Made by a program: the position numbers and the translations under genes. Positions 25,938 to 36,200 of a stretch of 64,000 nucleotides of DNA are shown here, in pieces. The first letter of the stretch is position 1, and each line of letters opens with the position of its first letter. This DNA is from a virus. The notes under the pieces were generated by a model. The model saw only the letters and a list, made by a program, of their open reading frames with translations. It was not told where the DNA came from and searched no databases. Where the stretch lies: the IMG/VR virus record IMGVR_UViG_3300042540_001929, positions 48,746-112,745 of that record, one strand, 5' to 3'.

Positions 25938-27101
25938 ATGAAATCATCCAAAAAAATTTTAGTAGAAACTTCTAGTTTCAACTGGGACATTCCCAACAAC
26001 TTCACGGTAAATCCAAAATTTAAAACCGCCGAGAAGACCAAAGTTTACTGTCATGAAAGTTATGCTTTGGAATTGTACAATCTGATGACCGGCAGCATGA
26101 GCGGGTTTAGAACTTCAAAGGATTTGTCCGCTGGGGGTTCATATTCGTGTGTTATTTCGGCTTCTGATTCCACCCACGCCTTAGCACAAACAGAGTCTGG
26201 GCAAACCATCTATATCGACCTTAAAAAAGAGTCCAAAGATGCTGCCAGATTGGGCCTGATGGATGCCATCAACTTTGAAGTGGGCTCGGAAATTCAAGCA
26301 GCCGTTCGTCAAATCGCCGGCACCTATTATGGTTCTGTCGTAGATTGTTACATTCAAAATTTAAAGGCAGAATTTTTCGACCAAATCAAAAAGCAAACCT
26401 TAGCATATGAGGCAAGGGTAAAATCCATCAACAAAGGGGGTTATCTGGTAGATGTCAATGGAGTTGAGTGTTTTCTTCCTGGATCTCTGGCAGCAGCCAA
26501 CAAGATCACAGATTTCGACTCCTACATTGGCAAGAGATTTTATGTTATGATCGATGGTTATGTTGCTGCTAAAGACATCTTTGTTGTTTCTTACAAGAAG
26601 TATTTACACAAAATCATGGATCACAAGATCCAAGAATTGGATATGACCAAAAAATACAAGGGTCACGTCACCGGAACTTCCGCCTTTGGTGTATTTGTTG
26701 AATGGGAAGAGATTTTCACTGGATTGATTCATAAAACAGAATTTGAAAATCAGGTCATCGAAGGTTTCAATCCAGGCGATGAGATCGAATTTTACATTAA
26801 AGAAATTAAGGACGACAACCGTCTGACTTTGACCTTCGGGGAACCTCTAGAGAAAAATAAATGGATGTACGAATTGAAGAAAAATGTAGAAGACGGCACC
26901 TCAGAACCCATGGATGCCATCGTTAAACACAAAAGAAAAAATGGTGCCTTAATTGAAATTGGAGACTCTGGCCAGCTTGCTCTTGTTCCACAGGAAAAAC
27001 TGGGCAAGAATTCCAAAAATCTCCAGGCAGGAGATACCATTCGGGTTCAGGTCTATCAGGTAGATCCATTGGCCGGAAAAATATACGCTAGTCAGGTCTA
27101 A
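25938..27101 (+). CDS. Ribosomal protein S1-like, multiple S1 domains
   Basis: This 387-residue protein has three S1-type OB folds: about residues 155-222 (A-R-V-K-S-I-N-K-G-G-Y-L-V-D-V with F-L-P-G-S), 239-302 (Y-K-G-H-V-T-G-T-S-A-F-G-V-F-V with G-L-I-H-K-T-E-F) and 323-387 (D-A-I-V-K-H-K-R-K-N-G-A-L-I-E-I with A-L-V-P-Q). A divergent fourth may lie at 65-95. S1 domains bind single-stranded RNA; bacterial S1 brings mRNA to the 30S subunit. ATG 25938 is preferred over TTG 25893, which would read through the promoter motif. Use of more C-ending codons than the neighbours suggests good expression. It may redirect host ribosomes to phage mRNA; an RNA-stability role is possible too. Its stop overlaps the next ATG. 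Confidence 0.8.
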   Translation: MKSSKKILVETSSFNWDIPNNFTVNPKFKTAEKTKVYCHESYALELYNLMTGSMSGFRTSKDLSAGGSYSCVISASDSTHALAQTESGQTIYIDLKKESKDAARLGLMDAINFEVGSEIQAAVRQIAGTYYGSVVDCYIQNLKAEFFDQIKKQTLAYEARVKSINKGGYLVDVNGVECFLPGSLAAANKITDFDSYIGKRFYVMIDGYVAAKDIFVVSYKKYLHKIMDHKIQELDMTKKYKGHVTGTSAFGVFVEWEEIFTGLIHKTEFENQVIEGFNPGDEIEFYIKEIKDDNRLTLTFGEPLEKNKWMYELKKNVEDGTSEPMDAIVKHKRKNGALIEIGDSGQLALVPQEKLGKNSKNLQAGDTIRVQVYQVDPLAGKIYASQV

Positions 27102-28492
27102 TGAATTCACACTTCGACAAATATCAGGCCCTTTCATCATCCGTTCTAGGATTCGAATTTGAATTCTTTTCCGAGATGGTGAGAGGCCGAATTGTCGAAT
27201 CTCTTTCTAAGCTGCTTGGAAAAAAGGTTATTTTGTCCGACAAATATCATTCTAAAATTCCAGTCAGCGCCGATAGTTTCAAGCTAGAACCAGACTATTC
27301 CGGAGGAAGCAAAATGAACGAGCTAATCACTGGACCCATGTCATATGGAGAAGCCATTCCGGTTTTAATCAAAGTTTTAAAATGGATTGAAGCCAATGGT
27401 TGGACCACGGATCGGTGTGCTTTTCAATTTTCTATTTCTTTCGATCCTCACGACAGAAAATTAGAAAAAATGGAACGTTTGGATCGTATGAAATTTATTT
27501 TAGGAATTGATGAAGGTATAGTTTATTCGTCATTTGGAAACCGAACCAATAATGTGTATGCCAAATCTCTAAAGAAGATCGTACCAGTCAACAAATTTTC
27601 AATTTTAGAAAACATCACCACGATCGATCCAAAGTTGTTTAAGTTGCCTGGAGAGAAATATTATGGAGCAAATTTTACCAAATTACAAGATGGATATGTT
27701 GAGATACGCTATCTTGGAGGAAAGGACTACCAAAAGAAAATTAATCCTATTTTAGAAGTTACGGATTATGTTACTTTGTTGTTACATGATATCCTATCTG
27801 GCAAAAAGGTCTACGGAAAAGAGGACGTCCAAAAATTACAGGAGATGATGAGACAGCACACGAAGGTCGTGAGAAGTTTTTCAAATCCTGATTCATTCTT
27901 CATGAACTATCCAGATTTTCACGTGTTGGTTGATTTGAAAGGTTACGAAGAAAATATTAAAACTTATTGGTCACACATTAGGGAAAAAATATTTGATCTA
28001 ATTGTTGAAGGTGGTATACAGGCTTGTTTTTTCAATTATGATACTTCCATTGGTAGATTCCAAATCAAAGATGCCAAAAGCAAAAATGGATTGATTTTAA
28101 GGGATGTTGACATTTTTGACAGCATAGTTAAAAACGGAAAATTAGAGAACTGTAATTTATATGGAACACAGGTAAAAAATTCTGAGATTTATGACTGTAA
28201 ACTAGTTTTTGGCAACAAGCTCTACGACAGCAAATTTCAAAATTCCATAGCAGACTATGGAAATTTGCTTGAGAACTGTTACATCGATTGTCCACAGCAG
28301 ATGGTAGATTGTGAAGTCAAAGGTGGAGTATTGAGAAAGGCGGATTTAGGAAGGAACTCACTTATTTCCGAACAAACCGAGAAGGTCAAAGATTTCAACG
28401 AAATCCGTACCACACGTTTTATTTCAGATTCAAGGTTGAAAAATTTGAACGACCCAATCGCCAAGATCAAATTTAAAAATATCAATTACTAA
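27101..28492 (+). CDS. Amidoligase-like protein with beta-helix-like C-terminus
   Basis: This 463-residue protein opens with G-F-E-F-E-F-F (residues 17-23) and has N-E-L-I-T-G-P (73-79), F-Q-F-S-I-S-F-D (108-115) and Y-V-E-I-R-Y-L-G-G (about 205). The order resembles the putative amidoligase (COOH-NH2 ligase, glutamine-synthetase-like) fold, in which E-x-E and a later E-x-R hold ATP and metal; the usual His in the H-x-H strand is not present. Residues about 340-440 show short repeats (N-S-E-I-Y-D-C-K-L, K-L-Y-D-S-K-F-Q-N-S, L-E-N-C-Y-I-D-C) like pentapeptide or right-handed beta-helix coils. It is coupled to the S1 gene through TAATG. Substrate unknown; moderate confidence in the fold. Confidence 0.5.
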   Translation: MNSHFDKYQALSSSVLGFEFEFFSEMVRGRIVESLSKLLGKKVILSDKYHSKIPVSADSFKLEPDYSGGSKMNELITGPMSYGEAIPVLIKVLKWIEANGWTTDRCAFQFSISFDPHDRKLEKMERLDRMKFILGIDEGIVYSSFGNRTNNVYAKSLKKIVPVNKFSILENITTIDPKLFKLPGEKYYGANFTKLQDGYVEIRYLGGKDYQKKINPILEVTDYVTLLLHDILSGKKVYGKEDVQKLQEMMRQHTKVVRSFSNPDSFFMNYPDFHVLVDLKGYEENIKTYWSHIREKIFDLIVEGGIQACFFNYDTSIGRFQIKDAKSKNGLILRDVDIFDSIVKNGKLENCNLYGTQVKNSEIYDCKLVFGNKLYDSKFQNSIADYGNLLENCYIDCPQQMVDCEVKGGVLRKADLGRNSLISEQTEKVKDFNEIRTTRFISDSRLKNLNDPIAKIKFKNINY

Positions 28493-28493
28493 C

Positions 28494-29279
28494 ATGACAC
28501 TAGAAGAATTGATTCAGGAAATAAAAGATGATTTATCTGCCAGTTGTGCTTTGCCTTACAATTTGAACGACCAGGAAATCATTAGGATTATCACAAGGGC
28601 GAAGGCATGGATGTACGACAACTACCAGTACGCTGTGGAAAAAAGATATTTTGTTTTAGGTGGAGCTTTTTTCCAAACCCCACAGTTTAGAAACACCCGA
28701 CAAGTTCAACTCCCAGATAAAATTGTGACAGTCTTCGATGTCAGGGAAACCAACGGAAACGGGATTTCTGGCAACCCTGATAAGGACTTTGGAGATTCAA
28801 AATTGATTGGATCTGAACTTCTATTGTCTCCTTTTACTGGAGATAACCTTGTGTACAGAACCGTTATGTATTCTTATTTTGATTTGGCCAAGGCCTATCT
28901 TTTGCCTACTTATGCCTTTAGCTGGAACAAAAACACAAAGAAGCTTACAATTTTGGGTAGGGACCCAACTCCCCCCATTAGGTCATCTTCCCCTCAAAGT
29001 AATGCTAGCGGTTACAATCTGACCCAATCTGTTGTTGTAAGTTGTTTTGTAGCAATTGAAGATTATGAATTGTATAACGACGAATTATTCATCAGATATT
29101 GTTTTGCCAAGGCTAAACAATCTTTGGTTAAGGTTCTTAGCGCTTTCGATTACAACCTTCCAGGAGGAGTTAGAGTTAACACCTCAACTTTAAGTCAAGA
29201 GGCTTCTGCAGAGTTACAAGAGGTAATGAACATGATAAATGGCGAGAACACCCCATCTTATTTTCTCCAGTGGAATTGA
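28494..29279 (+). CDS. Probable neck or connector structural protein
   Basis: This 261-residue protein starts 1 nt after the amidoligase-like stop. The N-terminal 60 residues are helical (L-I-Q-E-I-K-D-D-L, I-I-R-I-I-T-R-A-K-A-W-M-Y), followed by beta strands and a C-terminal helical part (F-A-K-A-K-Q-S-L-V-K-V-L). This helix-strand-helix layout is common in head-tail connector or neck proteins, and it lies before the baseplate wedge operon, interrupted only by the endonuclease gene. The specific T4 equivalent is not recognisable. Confidence 0.45.
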   Translation: MTLEELIQEIKDDLSASCALPYNLNDQEIIRIITRAKAWMYDNYQYAVEKRYFVLGGAFFQTPQFRNTRQVQLPDKIVTVFDVRETNGNGISGNPDKDFGDSKLIGSELLLSPFTGDNLVYRTVMYSYFDLAKAYLLPTYAFSWNKNTKKLTILGRDPTPPIRSSSPQSNASGYNLTQSVVVSCFVAIEDYELYNDELFIRYCFAKAKQSLVKVLSAFDYNLPGGVRVNTSTLSQEASAELQEVMNMINGENTPSYFLQWN

Positions 29280-29296
29280 AAAATATACACCAAATT

Positions 29297-29304
29297 GATA
29301 TATA
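29297..29304 (+). promoter_or_regulatory. Candidate late promoter, GATATATA
   Basis: GATATATATG lies 27 nt before ATG 29332 in the gap ahead of the endonuclease-like gene. Confidence 0.5.
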
Positions 29305-29331
29305 TGTCAAATATTTTATCAATTTTTTTGT

Positions 29332-30537
29332 ATGGAAATTCTTCAAAAAATCGAATCTTGGAGGGGCAAGCCTGGACAAGCTTTTGGCTCTTATCTTTTT
29401 TTAATAAAGACCAATCCCATTTATGTCTCCGATTTGGAATCGTTGACTAGTTTTTTAGATTCACATTATCACAAGGAATCCATTTCTATCCAACAGAGAT
29501 TTTATCACGTTTGGTTCGATTTCTATGAAATCGAAACTTGTTTTCATTGTGGATCCCCTAGAAAATTTGCTAACATACCGAAGTTTTCTATAGATCGTTA
29601 TGGAGAAAAACCAACTAACCCTGTGAATTACTACAAAACATGTATGTTAGAAAATTGTTTAAAGAAACACAACAAAATTTCGACCTCACAAAGTTTGTTA
29701 AAAAAATATGGGACTAGCAATCCTATGTTAGTACCTGGAGCGATGGATAAATTGAAAGAAAGCAACAGAAAAAAATATGGAACTGAATTTTTCACTTCTA
29801 CGGAAGAATTCAAATCGAAAACTAAAAAAACTTTTCAAAAAAAATATGGGAGGCATCCAACAAGTTTGAAAGAAACACAAGACAAAAAAAGAAAAACAAA
29901 TTTGGAAAAGTATGGATATGAGAATGCCTTGGATAATCCGGAAATTAAACAAAAATCGAAAGACACAAACAAACAAAAATATGGGGGGAATTCGAGTATG
30001 TGTTCAAACGAGATAAAAGAAAAATCGAAAGAAACTAACCGTAAAAAACATGGTGTTGATTGGTATGTTCAAAGTGATGAATTTAAAATTAAATTCAAAG
30101 AGACTATGATGGAAAAATATGGGGTTGAGCAGGTGATGCACTACACACCTTCTTTTGAAAAATCTCTGGATACATCTTACAAGAAAAAATTATTTGTATT
30201 TCCTTTTGGTAGAATCGAGAAAATTCAAGGATATGAATGTTTTGCCTTGAATGAATTGATTAGCTCAGATTATTTAGAGGAAGATATTATCGTCAACAAC
30301 AAAGAAATTGAAAAATATACTGGAAAAATTTGGTACTTGGATTCTGAACAAAAAAAGAGAAAATACTACCCCGATATTTATTTGAAATCTGAAAATAAAA
30401 TAATTGAAGTGAAATCTGATTATACGTACGATGCTGGATATACTATAAACATCAGAAAGAAAAAAGCCTGTATCAATCTTGGATTTTTATTCGAATTTTG
30501 GATTTATGACGAAAAGGGCAACAAAAAAATAAAGTAG
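29332..30537 (+). CDS. Probable homing endonuclease with KYG repeats
   Basis: This 401-residue protein has three parts. Residues about 64-105 hold a four-Cys set (C-F-H-C then C-M-L-E-N-C), a likely zinc site. Residues about 125-285 are seven repeats of about 23 residues each beginning K-K-Y-G or close to it, rich in Lys, the type of DNA-binding repeat seen in phage homing endonucleases (DUF723-like). The C-terminus has Y-Y-P-D-I-Y-L then I-I-E-V-K-S, a D...E-x-K arrangement of the PD-(D/E)xK or Vsr-like nuclease fold. It stands alone between a neck-like gene and gp25 with promoter-like motifs on both sides, as expected for an inserted selfish gene. Cleavage site unknown. Confidence 0.7.
   Translation: MEILQKIESWRGKPGQAFGSYLFLIKTNPIYVSDLESLTSFLDSHYHKESISIQQRFYHVWFDFYEIETCFHCGSPRKFANIPKFSIDRYGEKPTNPVNYYKTCMLENCLKKHNKISTSQSLLKKYGTSNPMLVPGAMDKLKESNRKKYGTEFFTSTEEFKSKTKKTFQKKYGRHPTSLKETQDKKRKTNLEKYGYENALDNPEIKQKSKDTNKQKYGGNSSMCSNEIKEKSKETNRKKHGVDWYVQSDEFKIKFKETMMEKYGVEQVMHYTPSFEKSLDTSYKKKLFVFPFGRIEKIQGYECFALNELISSDYLEEDIIVNNKEIEKYTGKIWYLDSEQKKRKYYPDIYLKSENKIIEVKSDYTYDAGYTINIRKKKACINLGFLFEFWIYDEKGNKKIK
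29332..30537 (+). mobile_element. Free-standing homing endonuclease insertion
   Basis: The gene separates two structural operons. It shows no inverted repeats or target duplication, which fits spread by homing rather than transposition. The exact edges cannot be set from one genome. Confidence 0.45.
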
Positions 30538-30566
30538 CATATTTTTTTGCCTTCTTTTTTCCGCCA

Positions 30567-30574
30567 GATATATA
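30567..30574 (+). promoter_or_regulatory. Candidate late promoter, GATATATA
   Basis: GATATATAAAG lies 19 nt before ATG 30594, in a noncoding gap, at the head of the baseplate wedge operon. Confidence 0.65.
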
Positions 30575-30593
30575 AAGGGAAAGCAATTTCCCG

Positions 30594-30965
30594 ATGATAG
30601 AAATTTACAACAGAGACCCAGGAGATCCTCAATACAAATCCGATGTTTTAGAAACTACGGACCCGATCGAAATTTGTATCGGTCAGCTCAAAATGTTGTT
30701 GCTGACAATTAAGGGAGAGGTTCTTGGAGATCCTTCATTTGGACTTAGTTTAGAGGAATTGGTTTTCAGCCAAGAGCTCTCTCAGAAATCCCTCACTGAT
30801 GAAATTGGTCGTCAAATTAAAAATTATGTTCCAATTTTCTATCAGCTTAACGGTTATTTCAATGTTGAATTTTATGCCGGAACTCAGAGGGATATTGCGT
30901 ATCTAAATTTTTTTATTCCGAGTTACGGAGGTAAAAGTCCTCTGGTCTCCCTGAAAGTAACTTAA
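30594..30965 (+). CDS. Baseplate wedge protein, gp25-like
   Basis: This 123-residue protein fits the gp25/GPW family of baseplate wedge components, which share a fold with the sheath-initiator protein of contractile machines. The key segment I-G-Q-L-K-M-L-L-L-T-I-K-G-E-V-L-G-D-P (about residues 29-47), followed by G-L-S-L-E-E-L-V-F, is the usual family core; length is close to T4 gp25 (132). It starts the operon that continues with gp6- and gp7-type genes, the same order of functions as in other T4-like phages. Confidence 0.85.
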   Translation: MIEIYNRDPGDPQYKSDVLETTDPIEICIGQLKMLLLTIKGEVLGDPSFGLSLEELVFSQELSQKSLTDEIGRQIKNYVPIFYQLNGYFNVEFYAGTQRDIAYLNFFIPSYGGKSPLVSLKVT

Positions 30966-30969
30966 TTAT

Positions 30970-32700
30970 ATGGCCACTAATATTTTCCAGAAAAATAATA
31001 TTCTGATCCGGGGTCTGTTAAATGACACCTACAATTTTCTTCAAAGAACCTACAATCAAACCAGAAATGTGTTTACTGTGGCTTCTGCCTGGGGACAAAT
31101 TTTATTTGTCTTGGAAAATATTTCCCAGCTAATTTTGTATTTTATTGAAGACTCAATCACAGAATTAAACATCTATCAGGCCAGCAGGGATTATTCCATT
31201 AAAAGCTTGGCCAGAATAGCAGGTTATGATCCTGCCAGAGGTATGGCTGCTCAAGGAGAAATTGCTGTTACCTGGAATTTGAGAGAGTCTGATGTGGGCG
31301 GGGGAGCCATAATTTTGTCCGGTAGACCTAAAATTCAGTGTGAACAAAATGGGTTGATTTATACTTTGCTTCTGAATGGACCTTCAGTTAAAGTTCCTTT
31401 GAATCGAGGAGCAACATTCAATTTTAAAATGGTTCAAGGTGCTTTTCAAACATCCACCTTCACTGGAACAGGAGCTGCTTTACAAAGTTACAATGTTGTT
31501 TCAAAATCCGGTACTCTGATTGATCAATTTTATGTTGACATTTCCGTTAACGACGTTCCATGGAAAATGTATTTTTCTCTTTATGATATTCCATTAAACG
31601 GCAAAGGATATTTGGTTAAATCTGGAATTTCTGAGGGAATTGATATTTATTTCGGAAACGGAAATTTCGGTCAACCCCCTTTGAGAGGAACTATTATAAA
31701 AGCCGAATATCTCCAAACCAATGGGTTCAGCGGCAATATTGCTTCAAGAAAGGATCTTCAGTTGACCTATAGGTTTATGGATACTGGTACAGATTTATTT
31801 GGAAAAGAAGTTAATTTAAATAATTACCTTACAATTTTAGGAGTACTTGATCCTTCCTTCGGAAGTGATCCAGAACCAATTGAGCTAACCCGTCTGGTCG
31901 CTCCTAAAACTTCTCGTGCTTTCGTGTTTGCAAATTCCGAAAATTATGAAATCTATCTACAGAGATTTAATATTTTTTCACAAATTCAGGCATTTTCAAC
32001 TTTTGGTGATGACGTTCTAGATGATGATAATGTTGTGTATCTTTTTCTGGTACCGGATGTAACAATCAACATTCTAAGTGGGCAAGATTACTTTGATGTT
32101 CCTGCAGAAAGTTTTGTTCTAACTACCGCTCAAAAGCTTTCAATTTTAAATTTAATAGAAGATTCTGGCCAGATGATTGCCACGACAGTTGTAAAGATTT
32201 TAGATCCTGAAATTCAAAACTTCGTTGGAAATTTGGTTTTGTCTATTTTTGAAGGTTATGATCCTGAAATAATTAAGGATAAGGCAAGAACTTCTATATC
32301 GGAATATTTTATTAATTTGAAGAGAAGAGATAAAATTCCCAAATCTGATATTATCGCCATTGTTGAGGCTATTGATGGTGTGGATTCCGTTTCTTTTTAT
32401 TTCGTTGGACAAGCAAATGAAGAATATCACAAAACGGTAGACAATCTACCTAACGCCAGTGCTGAACAAAAGAATAGACAAATTGGTTTAAATTCTTTTG
32501 GAGATATTGTAATTAACTCCGATGAATTAGTTTTAATTCGAGGAGGATGGTCAGATCGTTATGGTACCTTTTATGAAGTAGGTATTGTTCCAGGCAAACC
32601 TTCGGCATTGAACATTGATATTTCTTCAATCGTTCCGAAAAATTTGTCAGCACAATTGAATTCTGAACAAAGAGCAAGAATTATAGCCCAAAATCAATAG
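30970..32700 (+). CDS. Baseplate wedge protein, gp6/J-like
   Basis: This 576-residue protein lies 4 nt after gp25. The N-terminus (N-I-L-I-R-G-L-L-N-D-T-Y-N-F-L-Q) and the stretch A-S-R-D-Y-S-I-K-S-L-A-R-I-A-G-Y-D-P (about 73-90) resemble the gp6/J baseplate wedge family, which forms the iris-like ring around the hub. The middle is beta-rich and the C-terminal third has the I-V-E-A-I-D-G-V-D-S-V motif frequent in J proteins. T4 gp6 is 660 residues. Position directly after gp25 is the classic arrangement. Confidence 0.75.
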   Translation: MATNIFQKNNILIRGLLNDTYNFLQRTYNQTRNVFTVASAWGQILFVLENISQLILYFIEDSITELNIYQASRDYSIKSLARIAGYDPARGMAAQGEIAVTWNLRESDVGGGAIILSGRPKIQCEQNGLIYTLLLNGPSVKVPLNRGATFNFKMVQGAFQTSTFTGTGAALQSYNVVSKSGTLIDQFYVDISVNDVPWKMYFSLYDIPLNGKGYLVKSGISEGIDIYFGNGNFGQPPLRGTIIKAEYLQTNGFSGNIASRKDLQLTYRFMDTGTDLFGKEVNLNNYLTILGVLDPSFGSDPEPIELTRLVAPKTSRAFVFANSENYEIYLQRFNIFSQIQAFSTFGDDVLDDDNVVYLFLVPDVTINILSGQDYFDVPAESFVLTTAQKLSILNLIEDSGQMIATTVVKILDPEIQNFVGNLVLSIFEGYDPEIIKDKARTSISEYFINLKRRDKIPKSDIIAIVEAIDGVDSVSFYFVGQANEEYHKTVDNLPNASAEQKNRQIGLNSFGDIVINSDELVLIRGGWSDRYGTFYEVGIVPGKPSALNIDISSIVPKNLSAQLNSEQRARIIAQNQ

Positions 32701-32702
32701 AT

Positions 32703-33233
32703 ATGGCACAAGATTTTAATCCAAATTTTCCACAAAACACCGTTAACTCTTACACTATGAGCGGTGTTAAATTCAATTCAACAACACCTTCTTTCGAAAC
32801 AAGTTCAGATTTGTATTTAACAGTTGAGCAAGCTCAAATCCGATCTTATAACTTAGGATGTTCTGGTTATAGAACTGCTATCACCAATTCTGTAGGTCAA
32901 ATACAATACGCTCCGTGTTCTAATTTTTCAACATATCAAACTATCATGAGGCAGATGACACCTTCAAATACACAAAGGAGATGGTACGCTTTCGATCCAA
33001 AAGAAAACATCGACGATATAAGAGATTCTATTAATGACTTTGGGTATGAAGGATTTGAATATAAGAACCAAATTTTCGAAAGGACTATGTCCAATCTTTT
33101 ATTTAGAGACCCAACAAAAAACTTCATTTTAGAACATTATCAAAGGGTTGTTTATGCTCTCATTGAAAGTGTAAAGCAAATTCGAAACTACTTTAATTAC
33201 ACAGTTCCTTTTAACAACAGAAGAGTTTTTTAA
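32703..33233 (+). CDS. Baseplate-operon protein of unknown function
   Basis: This 176-residue protein lies 2 nt after the gp6-like gene and 3 nt before the gp7-like gene. It has a polar N-terminus, a segment R-R-W-Y-A-F-D-P-K-E-N-I-D-D-I and a helical C-terminus with aromatic residues (Y-F-N-Y-T-V-P-F). No family was recognised. Tight placement in the wedge operon suggests a small baseplate component or assembly factor, in the place where gp53-type proteins can occur. Confidence 0.55.
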   Translation: MAQDFNPNFPQNTVNSYTMSGVKFNSTTPSFETSSDLYLTVEQAQIRSYNLGCSGYRTAITNSVGQIQYAPCSNFSTYQTIMRQMTPSNTQRRWYAFDPKENIDDIRDSINDFGYEGFEYKNQIFERTMSNLLFRDPTKNFILEHYQRVVYALIESVKQIRNYFNYTVPFNNRRVF

Positions 33234-33236
33234 TTT

Positions 33237-36200
33237 ATGACAGGTCTAGATCTTAAATTTTTCAACAAAAGAGGAGATCCTCTCAATTTCGAATATGTCG
33301 GACCAACTGCTTCTGGTCCATTAACTGCAACGTTTAATTATTTATCTGATCCTACAACCACTACACCCACTAGTGGATTCATGTCTTTATTAGATTTAAG
33401 TTCGAATACAATTTATCTAAGTGACACTGATCAAAGCGGTTTTTCTATTGTTCCTTGGTTTAATTCTATTGTTACTGCTTTAACGGAAGGAACAAAGGTA
33501 ATGTTGACCTTCACGTACTATCCTGCACAAACTTTAGTTTGTGTTATTTCTGCTGCTACTATATCTAGTGGAGTTGTTACTCTAACATCTGCACAAATTT
33601 TGGGGTCACCCTTTATATCTTCAGGAACACCAGTTACCTGTGATACAAAATATGAAAATCTATCTGGAGGTTACTACAGAGGTTCTATTTTCTTCGATGA
33701 AGTATCTGCTGGATTGTATGAGAATGAACAGTTGTTTATCGTTCAGCAGTTCAAGGATACTTCTACTTCTAATTTATTTTTGGGTTTCCCTCACACTGGA
33801 GCTACTGGTTCCGCCAATTCCCCTTTTTGGAGAACCAGATGGGAAAATTCAACCTATGGAGATGTTGATGTTTCTAATATTATTTTTACATACCAAATTG
33901 TTGAAAATGACCCAGATATAGATGGTTTGCCATCAATTTTGAATTTTCAAAATTTGGCCGTCCCCATTATACAAAATTCAGGTGATGTTTATTCTGGAGG
34001 TTACATTCAAACACCAGAGTCTGGGACTCCATCGAAAGCTTTACAAATTAATATTGGACTGAATTCCGGAGATGTTGCTTCAAACATCTACGAAAGAAAA
34101 TTGGTGATAGAAGACATTACATACGGTATAGAATCTCCTTATAAAATTGCAGAAATTTTATTTTATGGAGAGATTATCGGGGAAGATTCTAGGTTAGATG
34201 TATTAACTCAAAATTTAGGTCGCGCTTTTTTTGGAACAGATTCTGTTATTTTAAAGAACCATGATCCAAATGAAATTCTACCAAACTACGTTGAAATCAA
34301 CGAAAAAAGAAAAGAATTAATGGTTGCAGGGGAGGAGATTTTTCCCTACATTGGAAGTTATAAAGGACTTATTGGAGCCCTGAAATTCTTTGGGTATCAA
34401 GATCTTCGCATCAAAGAATATTGGCTGAATTTGAATTTTAACAAGGTGAAATTGCAGCCTTTGCAACAGAATCAGGAATTTTTGGATAATTACGGTAACA
34501 CATTGTTTCCAAACCAACAATCCATGATAGCCGATGTTTTGGATAATCCTAATACCGGAAAATATCGTCTTATACAAACTTATGGACCCAACGATGATGG
34601 AGAATATGTATTAGATATTTCAGGGGAAGAAACTCTAGTTCCAAGCAGGACATACAAGAAAACTGCTTTATTTGGATTGTACTATGATATAGTTAGAGCA
34701 AACGATGAATTAGACCCTTATGGATATCCAATCACGCAGGAAACCTTTTCATTCACTCAAGAAGAAGTTTTGTTGAAATTGTTTGCTTTGATGCAAAGAC
34801 TAAAACAATCTTATCTTCCTCTAAATGCTAGAATCGTAGATATTACCGGGGAAGGAGTTTATTTTAACATTTACAACACAAAAGAATGGACAGATTTTCT
34901 GGACAGAAGCGACATTGAATCCGGAAATAATGTAGACTTCATTGCAAATCCGGATTTTGGTTTTATTGAAGATCTCAGAGCCTTTGGCATAAGGCAGGAT
35001 CCATATGGAATTCAAGCTCCAATGAACTACAACGATGTGATCGACATTAATGTTACGGTAGCAGGACCTTCTGGCAACGTATTTCGATTCTCTGATGCAA
35101 CTGGAACATCAACCTCTTTGTTCCAAGCTTCTGGTAACAACCCCACTTTGAATTTGAATTTAGGAAAAACCTACAATTTCAACTTGATAACTCCTGGTTA
35201 TGATTTTTATTTGACTACTCAATCTAATTTGTCACAGATAGATCCTTTAGGGGTTGAAAACAATGGAGCAAGCGGAGGAACGGTTTCGCTAGAAGTAAAT
35301 CCACAGGAACAAACGAACCTATACTATTATTCGTCAGTCAATACTTCTTTACTGAATGGCCAAATTATACTAAGTCCTTCTCCTATCTCGGATTTTGGTA
35401 ATACTGTTGCCCCTTTAACAAACAATCAAAATTACACCGGACAGCAAAACTCGGCGATGCAAACTGCAATTGCTAATTTTTACTACTTCAAAGAAAACGG
35501 ACAGCTTCAATTTTTAGGTGATTCAAGTCAGGATCCTATTCAATTTGTAGATCCAAGTACTGGACAATTATATGTTAATCCAATCGGAATGCCTTTGATT
35601 TTGGAGTTGGCGGTGGACAGGTGGGTTTGGGATGAAATGGGTCAGTCTTGGAATTCTTTGAATTTGCCAACTTTCACAACTCAACCTACAGCCCTCACCT
35701 GGGACACAATTGATTTTTCTGCCTACAACGAAATTGAGTGGATCATCCAAAAATCCTCCACGCAACCAGGAACCGGATATTTTTATTCTTTCAGAGGTAA
35801 CATTTTAGATTTTAATAAACTAGCCCATTTTTTACCATTTACTGGACAATATGATGTTACGTGTCTTCTTTATGACTCTTTCAATTTTGTTAACCGTAAA
35901 ATTAAAAAAACAGCAGTAACGGTTTCACCAAAAGAAATAACTCTGGATGCATGGACACGTTACAGAGAAAATGAACTGTACATCTGGGAACAAACGATTA
36001 GAGATTGGGATTCTTATCAATCTATTTGGGAATACCCTGCAGAGGGTAAGACTGAAAATGAAGTTGCAAAAGAAATTCCCCCTGAAATTCTCAATTTTGC
36101 TGTTTATGGTAACAACGGTAATCAAGTACAAAATTTGCAAGTGTTTGCCTCAACCCCCGCGGTTGGTGCTTCTGGAAATTTTACAATAAGCCAAAATGTT

